NCBI RefSeq assembly: GCF_019308285.1
Contig: NZ_WWEM01000006.1
Coordinates: 1-64,000 of the forward strand
From: Flavobacterium quisquiliarum
GTDB lineage: Bacteria > Bacteroidota > Bacteroidia > Flavobacteriales > Flavobacteriaceae
Length of the DNA stretch: 64,000 bases
Direction of reading: 5' to 3'
Shown piece by piece: positions 23,953 to 33,220 of the stretch. The stretch's first letter is position 1, and the number at the start of each line of letters is the position of its first letter. The position numbers were made by a program, and so were the translations under genes. Below the pieces are notes generated by a model. The model ran no database searches. It saw nothing but the letters and a program-made list of their open reading frames with translations, and was not told where the DNA came from.

Positions 23953-25260
23953 CTAATTTAGTAATTGTTTTTCAATTGGTTGATTTTCAGTGTTGTTTTT
24001 CTGATTGTCCTTTTTGTTTAATGTTCTAACAATCCAAGGAAGTGTAAGTCCTTGTCCAATCAAAGTAAAAAGCACAACGGCTACAGAAATAAAAATAATA
24101 GCATTTCTTTCTGGAAACGGGCTTCCGTCTTTTAGAAATCTGGGAAGTCCAATAGCGATAGCAAGAGATACTATCCCGCGCATTCCTGACCAGCCTAAAA
24201 TGATGCTGTTTTTAAAATCGAGAAGTGCATCTTCACTGATTTTTCTTTTTCCTTTTTTAATTTTTTCAAAACCTTTCTGAAGATTAATTCTCTGCAGAAA
24301 TATTCTAACAAATCGAATGAGTAAAGCAACAATCGTAATGATAAAGGCATAACCAATGTAAGGTAATAACATATCGCTTTCGATATCTTCTAATACATAT
24401 CTAAAATTAAGTCCGATAAGGATAAAAATCAATCCGTTTAATAAAAAGATGATAATGTCCCAAAGGTTTCGTGAACTGTTTTTTAAACTCTCAGGAAATA
24501 TCTTTTTGCTAAAGCGAGCAATTGCTAATCCTGAAATTACAACTGCGATTACTCCTGAAACATGTAAATGCTCCGCAATCAAATAGGTTACAAAAGGCAT
24601 TAAAAGCATAAAACTAATGGTAACATTTGAATTTTTATGTACTTTTTTCAAAATGACAGCCAGAATTTTGGACATCACAAAACCAACTAGAAATCCACCT
24701 CCTAATAATAAAATAAATTGCAAGGTTGCCTGCCAGATTACAAAAGCGGATCCCATTACGGCGGCAACAGCAAATCGATAAGCTACTAATGCAGAGGCAT
24801 CGTTTATCAAACTTTCGCCTTCGAGAATAGTTATGGTTTTATGTGAAATGTCAAGTCCTTTTGTAATGCTTATAGCGGCAACAGCATCAGTTGCAGAAAG
24901 AATCGCTCCCAATACAAAAGCAAGAGGCCAAGTTATATTCGGGATCAAATAATGTGCAACAACAGCAATCCAAAATGTGGTAAGAAAAACTAATGTTATT
25001 GCTAAAGTACTAATGGTGCTGATGTTTGTTTTGAAATCTTTAGGTGAAATATTAAAGGAAGCATCATATAATAACGGAGGAAGAAATAGTAGAAAAATAA
25101 TCTCTGGATTAATTTCGATTTCATTCATTGTTGGAATAAAACCGATTCCAACTCCGACAATTACAAGAAGAATAGGGTAGGGCAGTTTGGCTTTATCAGC
25201 AAAGGCAGATAATCCGATAACAATGGCGAGTATAAATATAATGATGCTGTAGTTTTCCAT
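23953..25260 (-). CDS. CPA1-family Na+/H+ antiporter
   Basis: A cation/proton antiporter of 435 residues with about twelve hydrophobic segments. Hallmarks are FLPPLLYDASFNIS, ATDAVAAISITKGL and EGESLINDASALVAYRFA, which hold the acidic ion-binding residues. The C-terminal cytoplasmic regulatory tail is very short (about 30 polar residues) compared with longer NhaP-type proteins. It exports Na+ or K+ for proton uptake. It heads a possible three-gene unit with the SnoaL-like and AHSA1-like genes. Confidence 0.92.
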   Translation of the reverse strand: MENYSIIIFILAIVIGLSAFADKAKLPYPILLVIVGVGIGFIPTMNEIEINPEIIFLLFLPPLLYDASFNISPKDFKTNISTISTLAITLVFLTTFWIAVVAHYLIPNITWPLAFVLGAILSATDAVAAISITKGLDISHKTITILEGESLINDASALVAYRFAVAAVMGSAFVIWQATLQFILLLGGGFLVGFVMSKILAVILKKVHKNSNVTISFMLLMPFVTYLIAEHLHVSGVIAVVISGLAIARFSKKIFPESLKNSSRNLWDIIIFLLNGLIFILIGLNFRYVLEDIESDMLLPYIGYAFIITIVALLIRFVRIFLQRINLQKGFEKIKKGKRKISEDALLDFKNSIILGWSGMRGIVSLAIAIGLPRFLKDGSPFPERNAIIFISVAVVLFTLIGQGLTLPWIVRTLNKKDNQKNNTENQPIEKQLLN

Positions 25261-25472
25261 TATTTTAGAATTCTTCGTTTAAATTAAAAATCTATTTTCT
25301 TTTAGATGTTTAAAGATTAATATATCAATTTCAGATGTTTGAAAGTTTCTATGTATTCAAAAATCTTAGTTATTATATTTATTTAACTAGTTTGTCTTAA
25401 ACTGCCGAGATAAATGTTTCACAAGAATTAATAAAGTAGTTTCCTGTTTTCATAACTTTCAAGATTCATAAT

Positions 25473-25862
25473 TTAAGTATAATAATAAGCTAAAATCAAG
25501 ATTGGTAATGTCAAACTCAACATCGTAAATGAAAAATAAAAAAATCTATCCCAACCTAATCCGTCATATCCAAAAGAAAATCGAGGAGGATTTTTAGGGT
25601 TTCGTTTAAAATTCTTTTTAAATAATTCAAGGCCAATTCTTAAAATTGATAAAGAATATAATGGACAAATTAGAAATAAATAAAAATTTGGTTTTGATGA
25701 ATTTGAGTTTCCTAAAGTCAATAAACCTAGAACAGCTAAAATAATTGTAAAGATATAAATTGGCCAAAATAATTTTTCATTGAAGTATAATCTTGGAAAA
25801 AATTGAAACGAAAAAGGAATTATCATTAATCCAAATAAGAAGCATACTGATTCAAAGTTCAT
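25473..25862 (-). CDS. small membrane protein of unknown function
   Basis: A 129-residue protein with four hydrophobic segments (ESVCFLFGLMIIPFSFQFFP, LFWPIYIFTIILAVLGLLTLG, FYLFLICPLYSLSILRIGLEL, FYFSFTMLSLTLPILILAYYY) and a polar loop KKNFKRNPKNPPRFSFG between the last two. The family is not recognised. It follows the lipoprotein gene at 25883 by 20 bases on the same strand and is probably co-transcribed with it. Confidence 0.68.
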   Translation of the reverse strand: MNFESVCFLFGLMIIPFSFQFFPRLYFNEKLFWPIYIFTIILAVLGLLTLGNSNSSKPNFYLFLICPLYSLSILRIGLELFKKNFKRNPKNPPRFSFGYDGLGWDRFFYFSFTMLSLTLPILILAYYYT

Positions 25863-25882
25863 TATATAAAGAAAGAAGGTTT

Positions 25883-26647
25883 TTAAGATGGATTATTATC
25901 TTCATTAAAAAACTCAGTAATAGAAGTATTTTCAAATGAATGCATTTTCTTTTTTACTGGAGTTGTTGAAGATGTTGTAGGTTCATCTTCTTTCATGGTG
26001 TTGGTTTCTGTTTCTGTTATCTCGCCTTTTTCAAAATCATAGGTAAGTCCGGAGCGACCTCCTGCACCGCTGTAATAAGCTTCCATATAATTCAAAATAA
26101 AATCTTTTCCAACATATTTAAACGTACTTAATAACGTTCCACTTGGTCCTATTCCGTAGAGATTTATGAGTAATTTACCTTTTTCAATACTTATGTCTTC
26201 TGTGTCGTAGAGTTTAAAATCGTATTCATTGTATTCTGCAGGCATGACTACATCAGAAACCTTATCTAAACGATACGATTTGTCTGTATTTTGCAAAAGA
26301 ATCAACATTGGTCTTTTGGCAGTTTTTACATCTTTATGTTTTAAAACAATAGCAATGTCTTTTAAACCGTCATTATTTAAATCTCCCTCAGCATCATACT
26401 CAATTTCATAAATACCAAGTTTTGGAAGGAAATCAGTAGCTTTTTTTCCTGTTTCCGGATAGGTAACATCTGCTTCTTCAGGATTATTTTCTTCGTATTC
26501 TTCGCCATTTTCTTCAAATTCTTTATTGGCTGGAAGACTGTCAGTAACAGCAACGTTTTTTGAAGTGGTTTTGGTGTCTTTTTTACAAGATTGTATTGTA
26601 AAAACAAGCAAAAGGGACAGTATTATGTATAGGATTGAGTTTTTCAT
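25883..26647 (-). CDS. lipoprotein with FG-GAP-like calcium loop
   Basis: A 254-residue lipoprotein (MKNSILYIILSLLLVFTIQSC, lipid cysteine at 21). After an acidic spacer (EFEENGEEYEENNPEEADV) comes a strand-rich domain with EGDLNNDGLKDIAIVLKHKD, a DxNxDGxxD loop typical of FG-GAP/EF-hand calcium binding. The C-terminus is Thr/Glu/Asn-rich. It is a paralogue of the protein at 22262-22918. A TATATTTG box lies at 26673-26680 (minus strand). The function is unknown; it is probably outside the cytoplasm. Confidence 0.78.
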   Translation of the reverse strand: MKNSILYIILSLLLVFTIQSCKKDTKTTSKNVAVTDSLPANKEFEENGEEYEENNPEEADVTYPETGKKATDFLPKLGIYEIEYDAEGDLNNDGLKDIAIVLKHKDVKTAKRPMLILLQNTDKSYRLDKVSDVVMPAEYNEYDFKLYDTEDISIEKGKLLINLYGIGPSGTLLSTFKYVGKDFILNYMEAYYSGAGGRSGLTYDFEKGEITETETNTMKEDEPTTSSTTPVKKKMHSFENTSITEFFNEDNNPS

Positions 26648-26672
26648 TAATTTGGGCTTTTAATATATTCTT

Positions 26673-26680
26673 CAAATATA
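26673..26680 (-). promoter_or_regulatory. -7 box of the lipoprotein gene at 25883
   Basis: TATATTTG on the minus strand, 25 bases before the ATG at 26647; no clear -33 TTTG. Confidence 0.45.
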
Positions 26681-26716
26681 AAATATTTTATGTAAGATTT
26701 TTAAAACAAAGACTTG

Positions 26717-28201
26717 TTAGTTTTTATCCAACTGTTTTTCTAAATTTTGAATTTCTGATCCGCCACTTAGTTTTTTGTTTAAAACAGTTCCATTTTCATC
26801 TACAAGAAAATGCCACGGAATCGCAAGTGATTGACTGCCGAATATATTTCGTAAATCGTCGTCTAACTTTTTATTAGCTCTTATATGATAGCCTTCTAAG
26901 TTATAAAAATGTGCCATATCTCGCCATTGTTTCTCTTTGGTTTCTTTGTCTATCGAAATGTAAACCATGGTAATCTTTTTAGATTTCAGCAATTCATATA
27001 ACTTTGTGTTGTCTTTAAATTCTTCTTTACAGGGACCACACCAGGTTGCCCAAACGTCGATATAAAAAGGTTTTCCGTTTAAACTCTTTACCAGATCTTT
27101 TACGGAGTTTATTTCGGCAGTATTTTCTACAAATTTTACCTTCTCATTTAGCGGTTCCTCTTTTTTCTTGTGGAAAGAAATAATAGGAATAATTACGGGT
27201 TCAAGAAAATGAGTGTAAGAACTGGAAGGATATTCTTTTTTAAATTGCTCAAAAAGTTTAATTAGTTCCTGTTCGTAATTGTTATTGATTGCTTCGTAAT
27301 AAATATAGGCCGCGAAATAATATTCTAACTGCAAGCCGGATAAATGTTTTTTTGCATTATCAATGTTATGGGTATGAATAAGTCCTTTTTTATTAAGTTC
27401 ACTTAGAACAGCTGTATTTATCTTATCCAGGATTAATTCATTATAACGTAAATAGTTTTCTGCATAAAAATAAAACCACGGAGATTTTAAAAGTTCAGGA
27501 TTGGTTACCGGATTAGATTTGAAAATTGCTGACCAGAGTTCCGAGTATTGCACTTTATTTAAAGTATTCTTATTTTGAGATTCATTTAAATAATTGATAA
27601 AGGCCACACTTCCCTGCGCTCCTTTATAGAAATAATCTCTGTCTGTTTCAACTAGACGGTAGAAATCTTTAGAAATAATCTTCTCTTTCAAAAGATCTTT
27701 AAAGCCTTGTAGTTCATTTATTCTGCTTTCTTCCAGTTTTTGTTTGATTACAGTTGGAACACTGTCTTTGCTGTATTTTCTGGATTCGAGTTCAAAATGT
27801 CCTCCCACTATCATGCTTCTGTTTGGAATCTGATTGTATAATTGCTGTCCTTTTGCATTTTTAGATTCGACAGTAAATGGATTTTTAGCATCTTCAGTGT
27901 TAATATGAACTTTATAAGTCATGCCGGGCTCAATTATTAAAGTTCCATATGATTTGTATTTATAAGATAAATCAATAAAACAGGTTTGATTCAGTTTGAG
28001 ATTGATTTGAAAATTGCCTGAAGAATCCGGCTGGACAGAATCTGTAAAACCGAAATAATCAATTCCGCCAATTGGCAAAGTATATTCTATTATTTCAGGA
28101 ATTTTACCGTTTATATTTCCTAAGATTTGAATACTGTTTTTGGTCTGACCTATAATCAAGGCGGGAAACAGAACGAATAAAACTAAATGGAACCATTTCA
28201 T
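26717..28201 (-). CDS. TlpA-like thioredoxin-fold protein with N-terminal extension
   Basis: A 494-residue exported protein (signal MKWFHLVLFVLFPALIIGQ). The first 350 residues are a long extension with strands then helices, as in other large flavobacterial TlpA proteins, some with DUF4369-type N-termini. The C-terminal TlpA domain has FYIDVWATWCGPCKEEF with the redox pair CGPC and the cis-Pro region SLAIPWHFLVDENG. It would reduce or shuttle disulfides in the periplasm. It is divergent from dnaK, with a -7 box at 28233-28240. Confidence 0.87.
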   Translation of the reverse strand: MKWFHLVLFVLFPALIIGQTKNSIQILGNINGKIPEIIEYTLPIGGIDYFGFTDSVQPDSSGNFQINLKLNQTCFIDLSYKYKSYGTLIIEPGMTYKVHINTEDAKNPFTVESKNAKGQQLYNQIPNRSMIVGGHFELESRKYSKDSVPTVIKQKLEESRINELQGFKDLLKEKIISKDFYRLVETDRDYFYKGAQGSVAFINYLNESQNKNTLNKVQYSELWSAIFKSNPVTNPELLKSPWFYFYAENYLRYNELILDKINTAVLSELNKKGLIHTHNIDNAKKHLSGLQLEYYFAAYIYYEAINNNYEQELIKLFEQFKKEYPSSSYTHFLEPVIIPIISFHKKKEEPLNEKVKFVENTAEINSVKDLVKSLNGKPFYIDVWATWCGPCKEEFKDNTKLYELLKSKKITMVYISIDKETKEKQWRDMAHFYNLEGYHIRANKKLDDDLRNIFGSQSLAIPWHFLVDENGTVLNKKLSGGSEIQNLEKQLDKN

Positions 28202-28232
28202 TTTTGCAATTTTAAGGATTTTTAAAGTATCT

Positions 28233-28240
28233 CAAATATA
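28233..28240 (-). promoter_or_regulatory. -7 box of the TlpA-like gene
   Basis: TATATTTG on the minus strand, 31 bases before the start at 28201. Confidence 0.45.
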
Positions 28241-28289
28241 ATTTTTTTGAGAGAAATTAAGAAGTATAATTGGGTTAATAAGTAAATAA

Positions 28290-28418
28290 TGACATGTAAA
28301 ACAGTGTTGTGCCAAAATTGTCAGGGGGCAAAAATGTCATGTTGTCAGATGATTTTTAATGTGCCAACATGAAAACTGACAATTTTATTTAGTTTTTTAT
28401 ATTGGCACAAAGATTGAC
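28290..28418 (+). promoter_or_regulatory. dnaK control region: sigma-54-like promoter with upstream repeats
   Basis: TTGGCACAAAGATTGAC (28402-28418) has GG and GA separated by ten bases, the -24/-12 spacing of sigma-54 promoters (consensus GG-N10-GC), with one deviation at -12. Upstream lie TGACA at 28290 and 28377, TGTCA at 28319, 28335 and 28343, and TGTGCCA at 28308 and 28360, whose reverse complement is part of the -24 box. These could bind an enhancer-binding protein. No CIRCE element is seen. Confidence 0.55.
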
Positions 28419-28468
28419 TTATGCCACCTGAGTTATTAAAATAAAATCAAAAATTAAATATATAAAAA

Positions 28469-30352
28469 ATGGGTAAAATAATCGGAATTGACTTAGGTAC
28501 GACGAACTCTTGTGTTTCTGTAATGGAAGGTAACGAAGCAGTTGTTATCCCTAACGCAGAAGGAAAAAGAACTACACCATCTATCATCGCTTTTGTTGAA
28601 GGTGGAGAGATTAAAGTAGGTGATCCTGCAAAAAGACAAGCAGTAACGAATCCTACAAAAACGATTGCTTCTATTAAACGTTTTATGGGACACACTTTTG
28701 CTGAAACTCAAGATGAGGCAAAAAGAGTTCCTTACAGTGTTGTAAAAGGTGACAACAATACACCACGTGTGGATATTGACGGTCGTTTATACACTGCTCA
28801 AGAATTGTCTGCAATGACACTTCAAAAAATGAAAAAAACTGCTGAAGACTATTTAGGTCAAACAGTAACTGAAGCAGTTATTACAGTTCCTGCTTACTTT
28901 AACGATGCACAACGTCAAGCTACAAAAGAAGCTGGTGAAATTGCTGGTCTTAAAGTTATGCGTATCATCAATGAGCCAACTGCAGCTGCACTTGCTTATG
29001 GATTAGATAAAAAAGGAAACGATCAAAAAATTGCTGTTTACGATTTAGGTGGAGGTACTTTTGATATCTCTGTTCTTGAATTAGGAGACGGTGTATTCGA
29101 AGTATTATCTACAAATGGTGATACTCACTTAGGTGGTGATGATTTTGACCAAGTTATTATTGACTGGTTAGCTGACGAATTCAAATCTGAAGAAGGTATT
29201 GATTTACGTTTAGATCCAATGTCATTACAGCGTTTGAAAGAAGCTGCTGAGAAAGCTAAGATTGAATTATCATCTTCTGCTGAAACAGAAATCAACTTAC
29301 CTTACGTAACTGCTACTGCTTCTGGACCAAAACACTTAGTGAAAAAATTATCTAGAGCTAAATTTGAGCAATTATCTGATTCTTTAGTAAAACGTTCTAT
29401 GGAGCCAGTTGCTAAAGCATTAAAAGATGCAGGTTTATCTACATCTGATATCGACGAAGTAATCCTTGTAGGAGGTTCTACTCGTATGCCAAGAATCGCT
29501 GACGAAGTGGAGAAATTCTTCGGTAAAAAAGCATCTAAAGGTGTTAACCCTGATGAGGTTGTTGCTATTGGAGCTGCTATTCAAGGTGGAGTTTTATCTG
29601 GAGATGTAAAAGATGTATTGTTACTTGACGTAACACCTCTTTCTTTAGGTATCGAAACTATGGGTGGTGTATTGACTAAATTAATCGAGTCTAACACAAC
29701 TATCCCAACTAAAAAATCTCAAGTATTCTCTACTGCTGCTGATTCTCAACCATCTGTTGAAATCCACGTTTTACAAGGAGAAAGAGCAATGGCTGCTGAT
29801 AACAAAACTATCGGTCGTTTCCACTTAGATGGTATTCCACCAGCACCAAGAGGAGTTCCTCAAATCGAAGTAACTTTCGATATCGATGCTAATGGTATCA
29901 TCAAAGTTTCTGCAACTGACAAAGGAACTGGAAAATCTCACGATATCCGTATCGAAGCTTCTTCTGGATTAACAGCTGAAGAAATCGAAAAAATGAAAAA
30001 AGATGCTGAAGCTAACGCTGATGCTGACAGAATTGCAAAAGAAAGAGCTGAGAAATTGAACGAAGCTGACAGTACTATTTTCCAAACTGAATCTCAATTG
30101 AAAGAGTTAGGAGATAAATTGACAGACGATCAAAAAACAGCTATCGAATATGCTTTAACTGAATTGAGAATGGCTCACCAATCTCAAGATCTTGATGCAA
30201 TCCAAAAAGGATTAGACAATGTAAATGCAGCTTGGAAAACAGCTACAGAAGCAATGTACGCTCAAGGTGGTGAAGGTCAACAAGCAGCTCCACAACAAGA
30301 GCAGTCTTCTGGAGATAACGTGGAAGACGTTGAATTCGAAGAGGTCAAATAA
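28469..30352 (+). CDS. dnaK: molecular chaperone DnaK (Hsp70)
   Basis: The main cytoplasmic Hsp70, 627 residues. The ATPase domain starts [16 protein letters not shown], with phosphate loop [15 protein letters not shown], and adenosine motif [10 protein letters not shown]; the substrate domain has [14 protein letters not shown], and the lid ends in a Gln/Glu-rich tail closing with [10 protein letters not shown], the usual DnaK end. It works with DnaJ and GrpE, neither of which is in the window. It has its own stress-type promoter and a perfect terminator, so it is monocistronic. Its codon choice is strongly biased, as expected for high expression. Confidence 0.98.
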   Translation: MGKIIGIDLGTTNSCVSVMEGNEAVVIPNAEGKRTTPSIIAFVEGGEIKVGDPAKRQAVTNPTKTIASIKRFMGHTFAETQDEAKRVPYSVVKGDNNTPRVDIDGRLYTAQELSAMTLQKMKKTAEDYLGQTVTEAVITVPAYFNDAQRQATKEAGEIAGLKVMRIINEPTAAALAYGLDKKGNDQKIAVYDLGGGTFDISVLELGDGVFEVLSTNGDTHLGGDDFDQVIIDWLADEFKSEEGIDLRLDPMSLQRLKEAAEKAKIELSSSAETEINLPYVTATASGPKHLVKKLSRAKFEQLSDSLVKRSMEPVAKALKDAGLSTSDIDEVILVGGSTRMPRIADEVEKFFGKKASKGVNPDEVVAIGAAIQGGVLSGDVKDVLLLDVTPLSLGIETMGGVLTKLIESNTTIPTKKSQVFSTAADSQPSVEIHVLQGERAMAADNKTIGRFHLDGIPPAPRGVPQIEVTFDIDANGIIKVSATDKGTGKSHDIRIEASSGLTAEEIEKMKKDAEANADADRIAKERAEKLNEADSTIFQTESQLKELGDKLTDDQKTAIEYALTELRMAHQSQDLDAIQKGLDNVNAAWKTATEAMYAQGGEGQQAAPQQEQSSGDNVEDVEFEEVK

Positions 30353-30384
30353 GTACTGATTAATATCAGTTAACAATAAGTGCT

Positions 30385-30427
30385 AAACCGCTGTAAACGT
30401 AAAGTTTACAGCGGTTTTTCTTTTTTA
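30385..30427 (+). terminator. dnaK terminator
   Basis: AAACCGCTGTAAAC (30385-30398), loop GTAAA, GTTTACAGCGGTTT (30404-30417), then a T-rich run: a perfect 14-base stem. Confidence 0.95.
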
Positions 30428-30467
30428 TGCATTTTTGTTTCTGCTGTTTTTTAATCGTTTTTTATCA

Positions 30468-30537
30468 TATATTTGTACCATATTTGTACCGGCACTTAAA
30501 GGGGGACAAAGTGTCCCTTATGTACCCTTATGGTACC
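30468..30537 (+). promoter_or_regulatory. promoter and operator-like array before the integrase island
   Basis: The box TATATTTG (30468-30475) begins a direct repeat TATTTGTACC at 30470-30479 and 30481-30490. Further on lie GGGACA-AAG-TGTCCC (30503-30517) and GTACC-CTTAT-GGTAC (30522-30536). GTACC thus occurs at 30475, 30486, 30522 and 30533, in two pairs each 11 bases apart, one helical turn. These are candidate sites for the HTH protein, integrase or both. Confidence 0.5.
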
Positions 30538-30556
30538 TTAATGGGAGACAAAGACT

Positions 30557-31111
30557 ATGAAAAGATCTGATAAACAATGTCTTAATTGTGGGAAAGAATT
30601 CCTGCCTAAAACCGTGACTTCTGTTTACTGCTCGCATGTATGCAGTAAAAAAGCATACAAACAGAAGATGAAGCAGCTTAAAAATGAAGCAGAAATCAAA
30701 GCGCTGGTAGATAAAATACCCCAGAACAGGGCATTTATTTCTGTCCCTGAAGCTGGCATGCTTTTTGGGATTGCCAAAAAGACACTCTATAGGCTTGTCG
30801 AAAAGGGAAAAATTCCTTCAGTTAATCTGGGGACTCGCCTTATAAGAATAGACCGCAGAGTTATGGAAGAGATGTTCGGCCCTGCAAGCATCCTGCAGCA
30901 GGCTGAAAGCCCACCGAAGAAAAAATTATACAGCCTTGAAAAAGAAGACTGCTATTCGATTGGTGAAATTGCTCAGAGATTTCAGATATCTGAAGGTTCT
31001 GTCTACAGCCATATAAGGAAATATTCAATACCTACCAGGCAGATCGGAAAGCATGTATATGCTCCAAAAAGCGAAATTGATAACTTGTATAACGGAAATG
31101 ATTTTATATGA
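30557..31111 (+). CDS. double helix-turn-helix (excisionase-like) protein with zinc motif
   Basis: A 184-residue DNA-binding protein. A zinc motif (CLNCGKEFLPKTVTSVYCSHVC, about residues 8-29) is followed by two HTH_17/MerR-type winged helices: FISVPEAGMLFGIAKKTLYRLVEKGKIPSVNLG (about 55-88) and YSIGEIAQRFQISEGSVYSHIRKYSIPTRQIG (about 133-164). It overlaps the integrase gene by 4 bases (ATGA), so they are coupled. It probably acts as the recombination directionality factor or repressor of the island; this is inferred from position and fold. Confidence 0.8.
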   Translation: MKRSDKQCLNCGKEFLPKTVTSVYCSHVCSKKAYKQKMKQLKNEAEIKALVDKIPQNRAFISVPEAGMLFGIAKKTLYRLVEKGKIPSVNLGTRLIRIDRRVMEEMFGPASILQQAESPPKKKLYSLEKEDCYSIGEIAQRFQISEGSVYSHIRKYSIPTRQIGKHVYAPKSEIDNLYNGNDFI

Positions 31112-32367
31112 AACAATTAGCAAAAACCAAGGTAACTGTGCGTCTTCGAAAAGCAGAAGACCGAGAGGAATGGTATGTCTACATAGAAAGCTATCCTGTT
31201 GAGGTTTCCGGAAAGAAAACGCCACAGAGAATCCGTGAATACTTAAACAGAACCGTAAAAACCGTGGAGTGGGATAAGCAGAGAACCGCTCGTACGGATG
31301 CGCAGGGCATAAAATCCTATAAGCCCAGACGCAGCGATAACGGAATAATAATCACCAGAAGCGAAACCGACCGCGAGATAATGCTCTATGCCGACGGAGT
31401 GCGTAAAATCAGGCAGAAAGAATATGATAATACAGATCTGTACAGTGATGCTGAGAACCTATTGGTTCAGCAGAAAGAAAAAGCAAAAGAGGATTTTATC
31501 AAATACATTGCCTCTGTGGCAGCAAAAAGGCATGCCCGAAGCTCAAAATCCATTATGATCAATTGGGAGCGGACCAGAGAGTTTTTAAAAATCTATTCCA
31601 AAGGCAGGCTGATGTTTTCCCAGATTGACGGCCGAATGGCGGAAGATTTTAAGCTGTTTCTGCTGGCTGCGCCGCTCGGAGGAGGCAAAAAAGGAATACT
31701 TTCCCGTAACACTGCAGCAAGGTATTTTTCCATATTTAAAGCCGCTTTGAAACAGGCTTTTATTGATGGATATCTAACCGTTGATTTATCTTCAAAAGTA
31801 AGAGGCATACCTGAGCAGGAATCAAGACGCGAATATCTTACCATTAAAGAATTGAACGGATTGGCCCAAACGCCCTGCGAAAAAGATGTCCTTAAAAGAG
31901 CCGCGCTTTTCTCAGCGCTTACCGGCCTGCGGCATTCCGACATTCAGAAGCTCCGCTGGAAAGAGATAAGCATGGAAGACGGCATGGCCAAACTGCATTT
32001 TACGCAGAAAAAGACAAGGGGTGTCGAATATATGCCTATTTCTGAGCAGGCTTTAGATCTCTGCGGAGAGCCAAGGCTTCCCGGGCAGCTTGTGTTTGAG
32101 GATCTGATGGACCCGTCGTGGATTTCAAGGCCTCTGAAAAAATGGGTTGAATCTGCCGGCATTAAAAAGAACATTACCTTCCACTGCTTCCGTCATACAT
32201 TTGCAACACTGCAGCTGTCCAGCGGGACAGACATTTATACGGTCAGTAAAATGCTGGGGCATACCAACGTAAAAACTACTCAAATCTACGCTAAAGTAAT
32301 AGATGAGAAGAAAAACAGAGCTTCGAAGGCAATACAATTGGAATCTTTAAAGAAAAGAGCGCAATGA
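31108..32367 (+). CDS. tyrosine recombinase / site-specific integrase
   Basis: A phage-type integrase of 419 residues. An N-terminal arm-binding region and SAM-like core-binding domain fill about 1-240. The catalytic domain contains Arg in SALTGLRHSDIQ, HCFRHTFAT, LGHTN and the nucleophile Tyr in TTQIYAKV, so all key residues are present. It overlaps the HTH gene upstream and the membrane protein gene downstream by 4 bases each, giving a three-gene operon. It probably mobilises this small island; I could not find its attachment sites. Confidence 0.92.
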   Translation: MKQLAKTKVTVRLRKAEDREEWYVYIESYPVEVSGKKTPQRIREYLNRTVKTVEWDKQRTARTDAQGIKSYKPRRSDNGIIITRSETDREIMLYADGVRKIRQKEYDNTDLYSDAENLLVQQKEKAKEDFIKYIASVAAKRHARSSKSIMINWERTREFLKIYSKGRLMFSQIDGRMAEDFKLFLLAAPLGGGKKGILSRNTAARYFSIFKAALKQAFIDGYLTVDLSSKVRGIPEQESRREYLTIKELNGLAQTPCEKDVLKRAALFSALTGLRHSDIQKLRWKEISMEDGMAKLHFTQKKTRGVEYMPISEQALDLCGEPRLPGQLVFEDLMDPSWISRPLKKWVESAGIKKNITFHCFRHTFATLQLSSGTDIYTVSKMLGHTNVKTTQIYAKVIDEKKNRASKAIQLESLKKRAQ

Positions 32368-33113
32368 AAATAAAGTACTTTGAATATATCACAGTTTACC
32401 TGTCTGTTTTTTTAGTCTGTGTCTTTGTCGGTGTAATTGGAAGACTGGTGCTGCTGGAAAAAGGCGCCGATGAATATACGGCCGGCGTTTTCTTTTGGAT
32501 CAGCACTGGATTTGGAGTTTTAATGTTTGCAATTCTAAGTTTATTTCTAAACGATTTGGCTGAGAGATTGGTGAATTGTTTTTTGAAGGCAAAAAAAAAT
32601 GAATCGCCTGAAAGTCGCATTCCAGTTGAAAACCTTGAAAAAATAGAAGAGGAGCCACAGGATGCTTTAATTAAGCCCGAAATGCCTGAAAATAAAAATG
32701 CTGTCATTGATATTCAGCAGTTAAGGGAGCAGCAGCAAAATGCAATTAAAAATCAAAAACAGGCCAGGATTGATACTGCCCTCCGTTATGCGCAGCAGGA
32801 GTTTGCGCTGTACGTGTCGGATGATGATCTGGAACAATTGGGCAGCAATATAATCATATATGCTGAAGTCCTAAATTTTGAAAAGATTAAACCGATCAAA
32901 GTAAAAGATCTGTCCAATCTGGATCTGTATCATTTTGGCTGGAATATCTGGAATTGCTTTAAAGCCAGCAGACAGGACAGAGCCGCACAATTTTTAAAGC
33001 TGACTTTTGCCGATGCTTTAAAAGATGTTGAAGAGAAAAGCATTAAAACGCATCTCAAAGATGATGAACATAAAGGTCTTATAAAGATAATAGATGATTT
33101 TACAGATTTTTAA
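32364..33113 (+). CDS. island membrane protein of unknown function
   Basis: A 249-residue protein with two transmembrane helices (ITVYLSVFLVCVFVGVIGRLVLL and AGVFFWISTGFGVLMFAILSLFL), a charged linker (about 75-130), and a cytoplasmic helical domain (ALRYAQQEFALYVSDDDLEQLGSNIIIYAEVLNFEKIKPIKVKDLSNLDLYHFGWNIWNCF). The family is not recognised. It is translationally coupled to the integrase. Possible roles such as island maintenance, exclusion or defence are only guesses. Confidence 0.7.
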   Translation: MKIKYFEYITVYLSVFLVCVFVGVIGRLVLLEKGADEYTAGVFFWISTGFGVLMFAILSLFLNDLAERLVNCFLKAKKNESPESRIPVENLEKIEEEPQDALIKPEMPENKNAVIDIQQLREQQQNAIKNQKQARIDTALRYAQQEFALYVSDDDLEQLGSNIIIYAEVLNFEKIKPIKVKDLSNLDLYHFGWNIWNCFKASRQDRAAQFLKLTFADALKDVEEKSIKTHLKDDEHKGLIKIIDDFTDF

Positions 33114-33220
33114 ATGCCAATAGGTATAAAGCACTGTGTTTTTCAAGTGTTTTTGCTGTGAAGAAGGACACAGCAGAAACACTTTTTTCATTTGCATCAT
33201 AACTGTTAAAAACGATAGCT

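Noticed and set aside
28493..28711. Minus-strand open frame inside dnaK
   Set aside because: It mirrors the strongly biased dnaK codons; no start context or family match.
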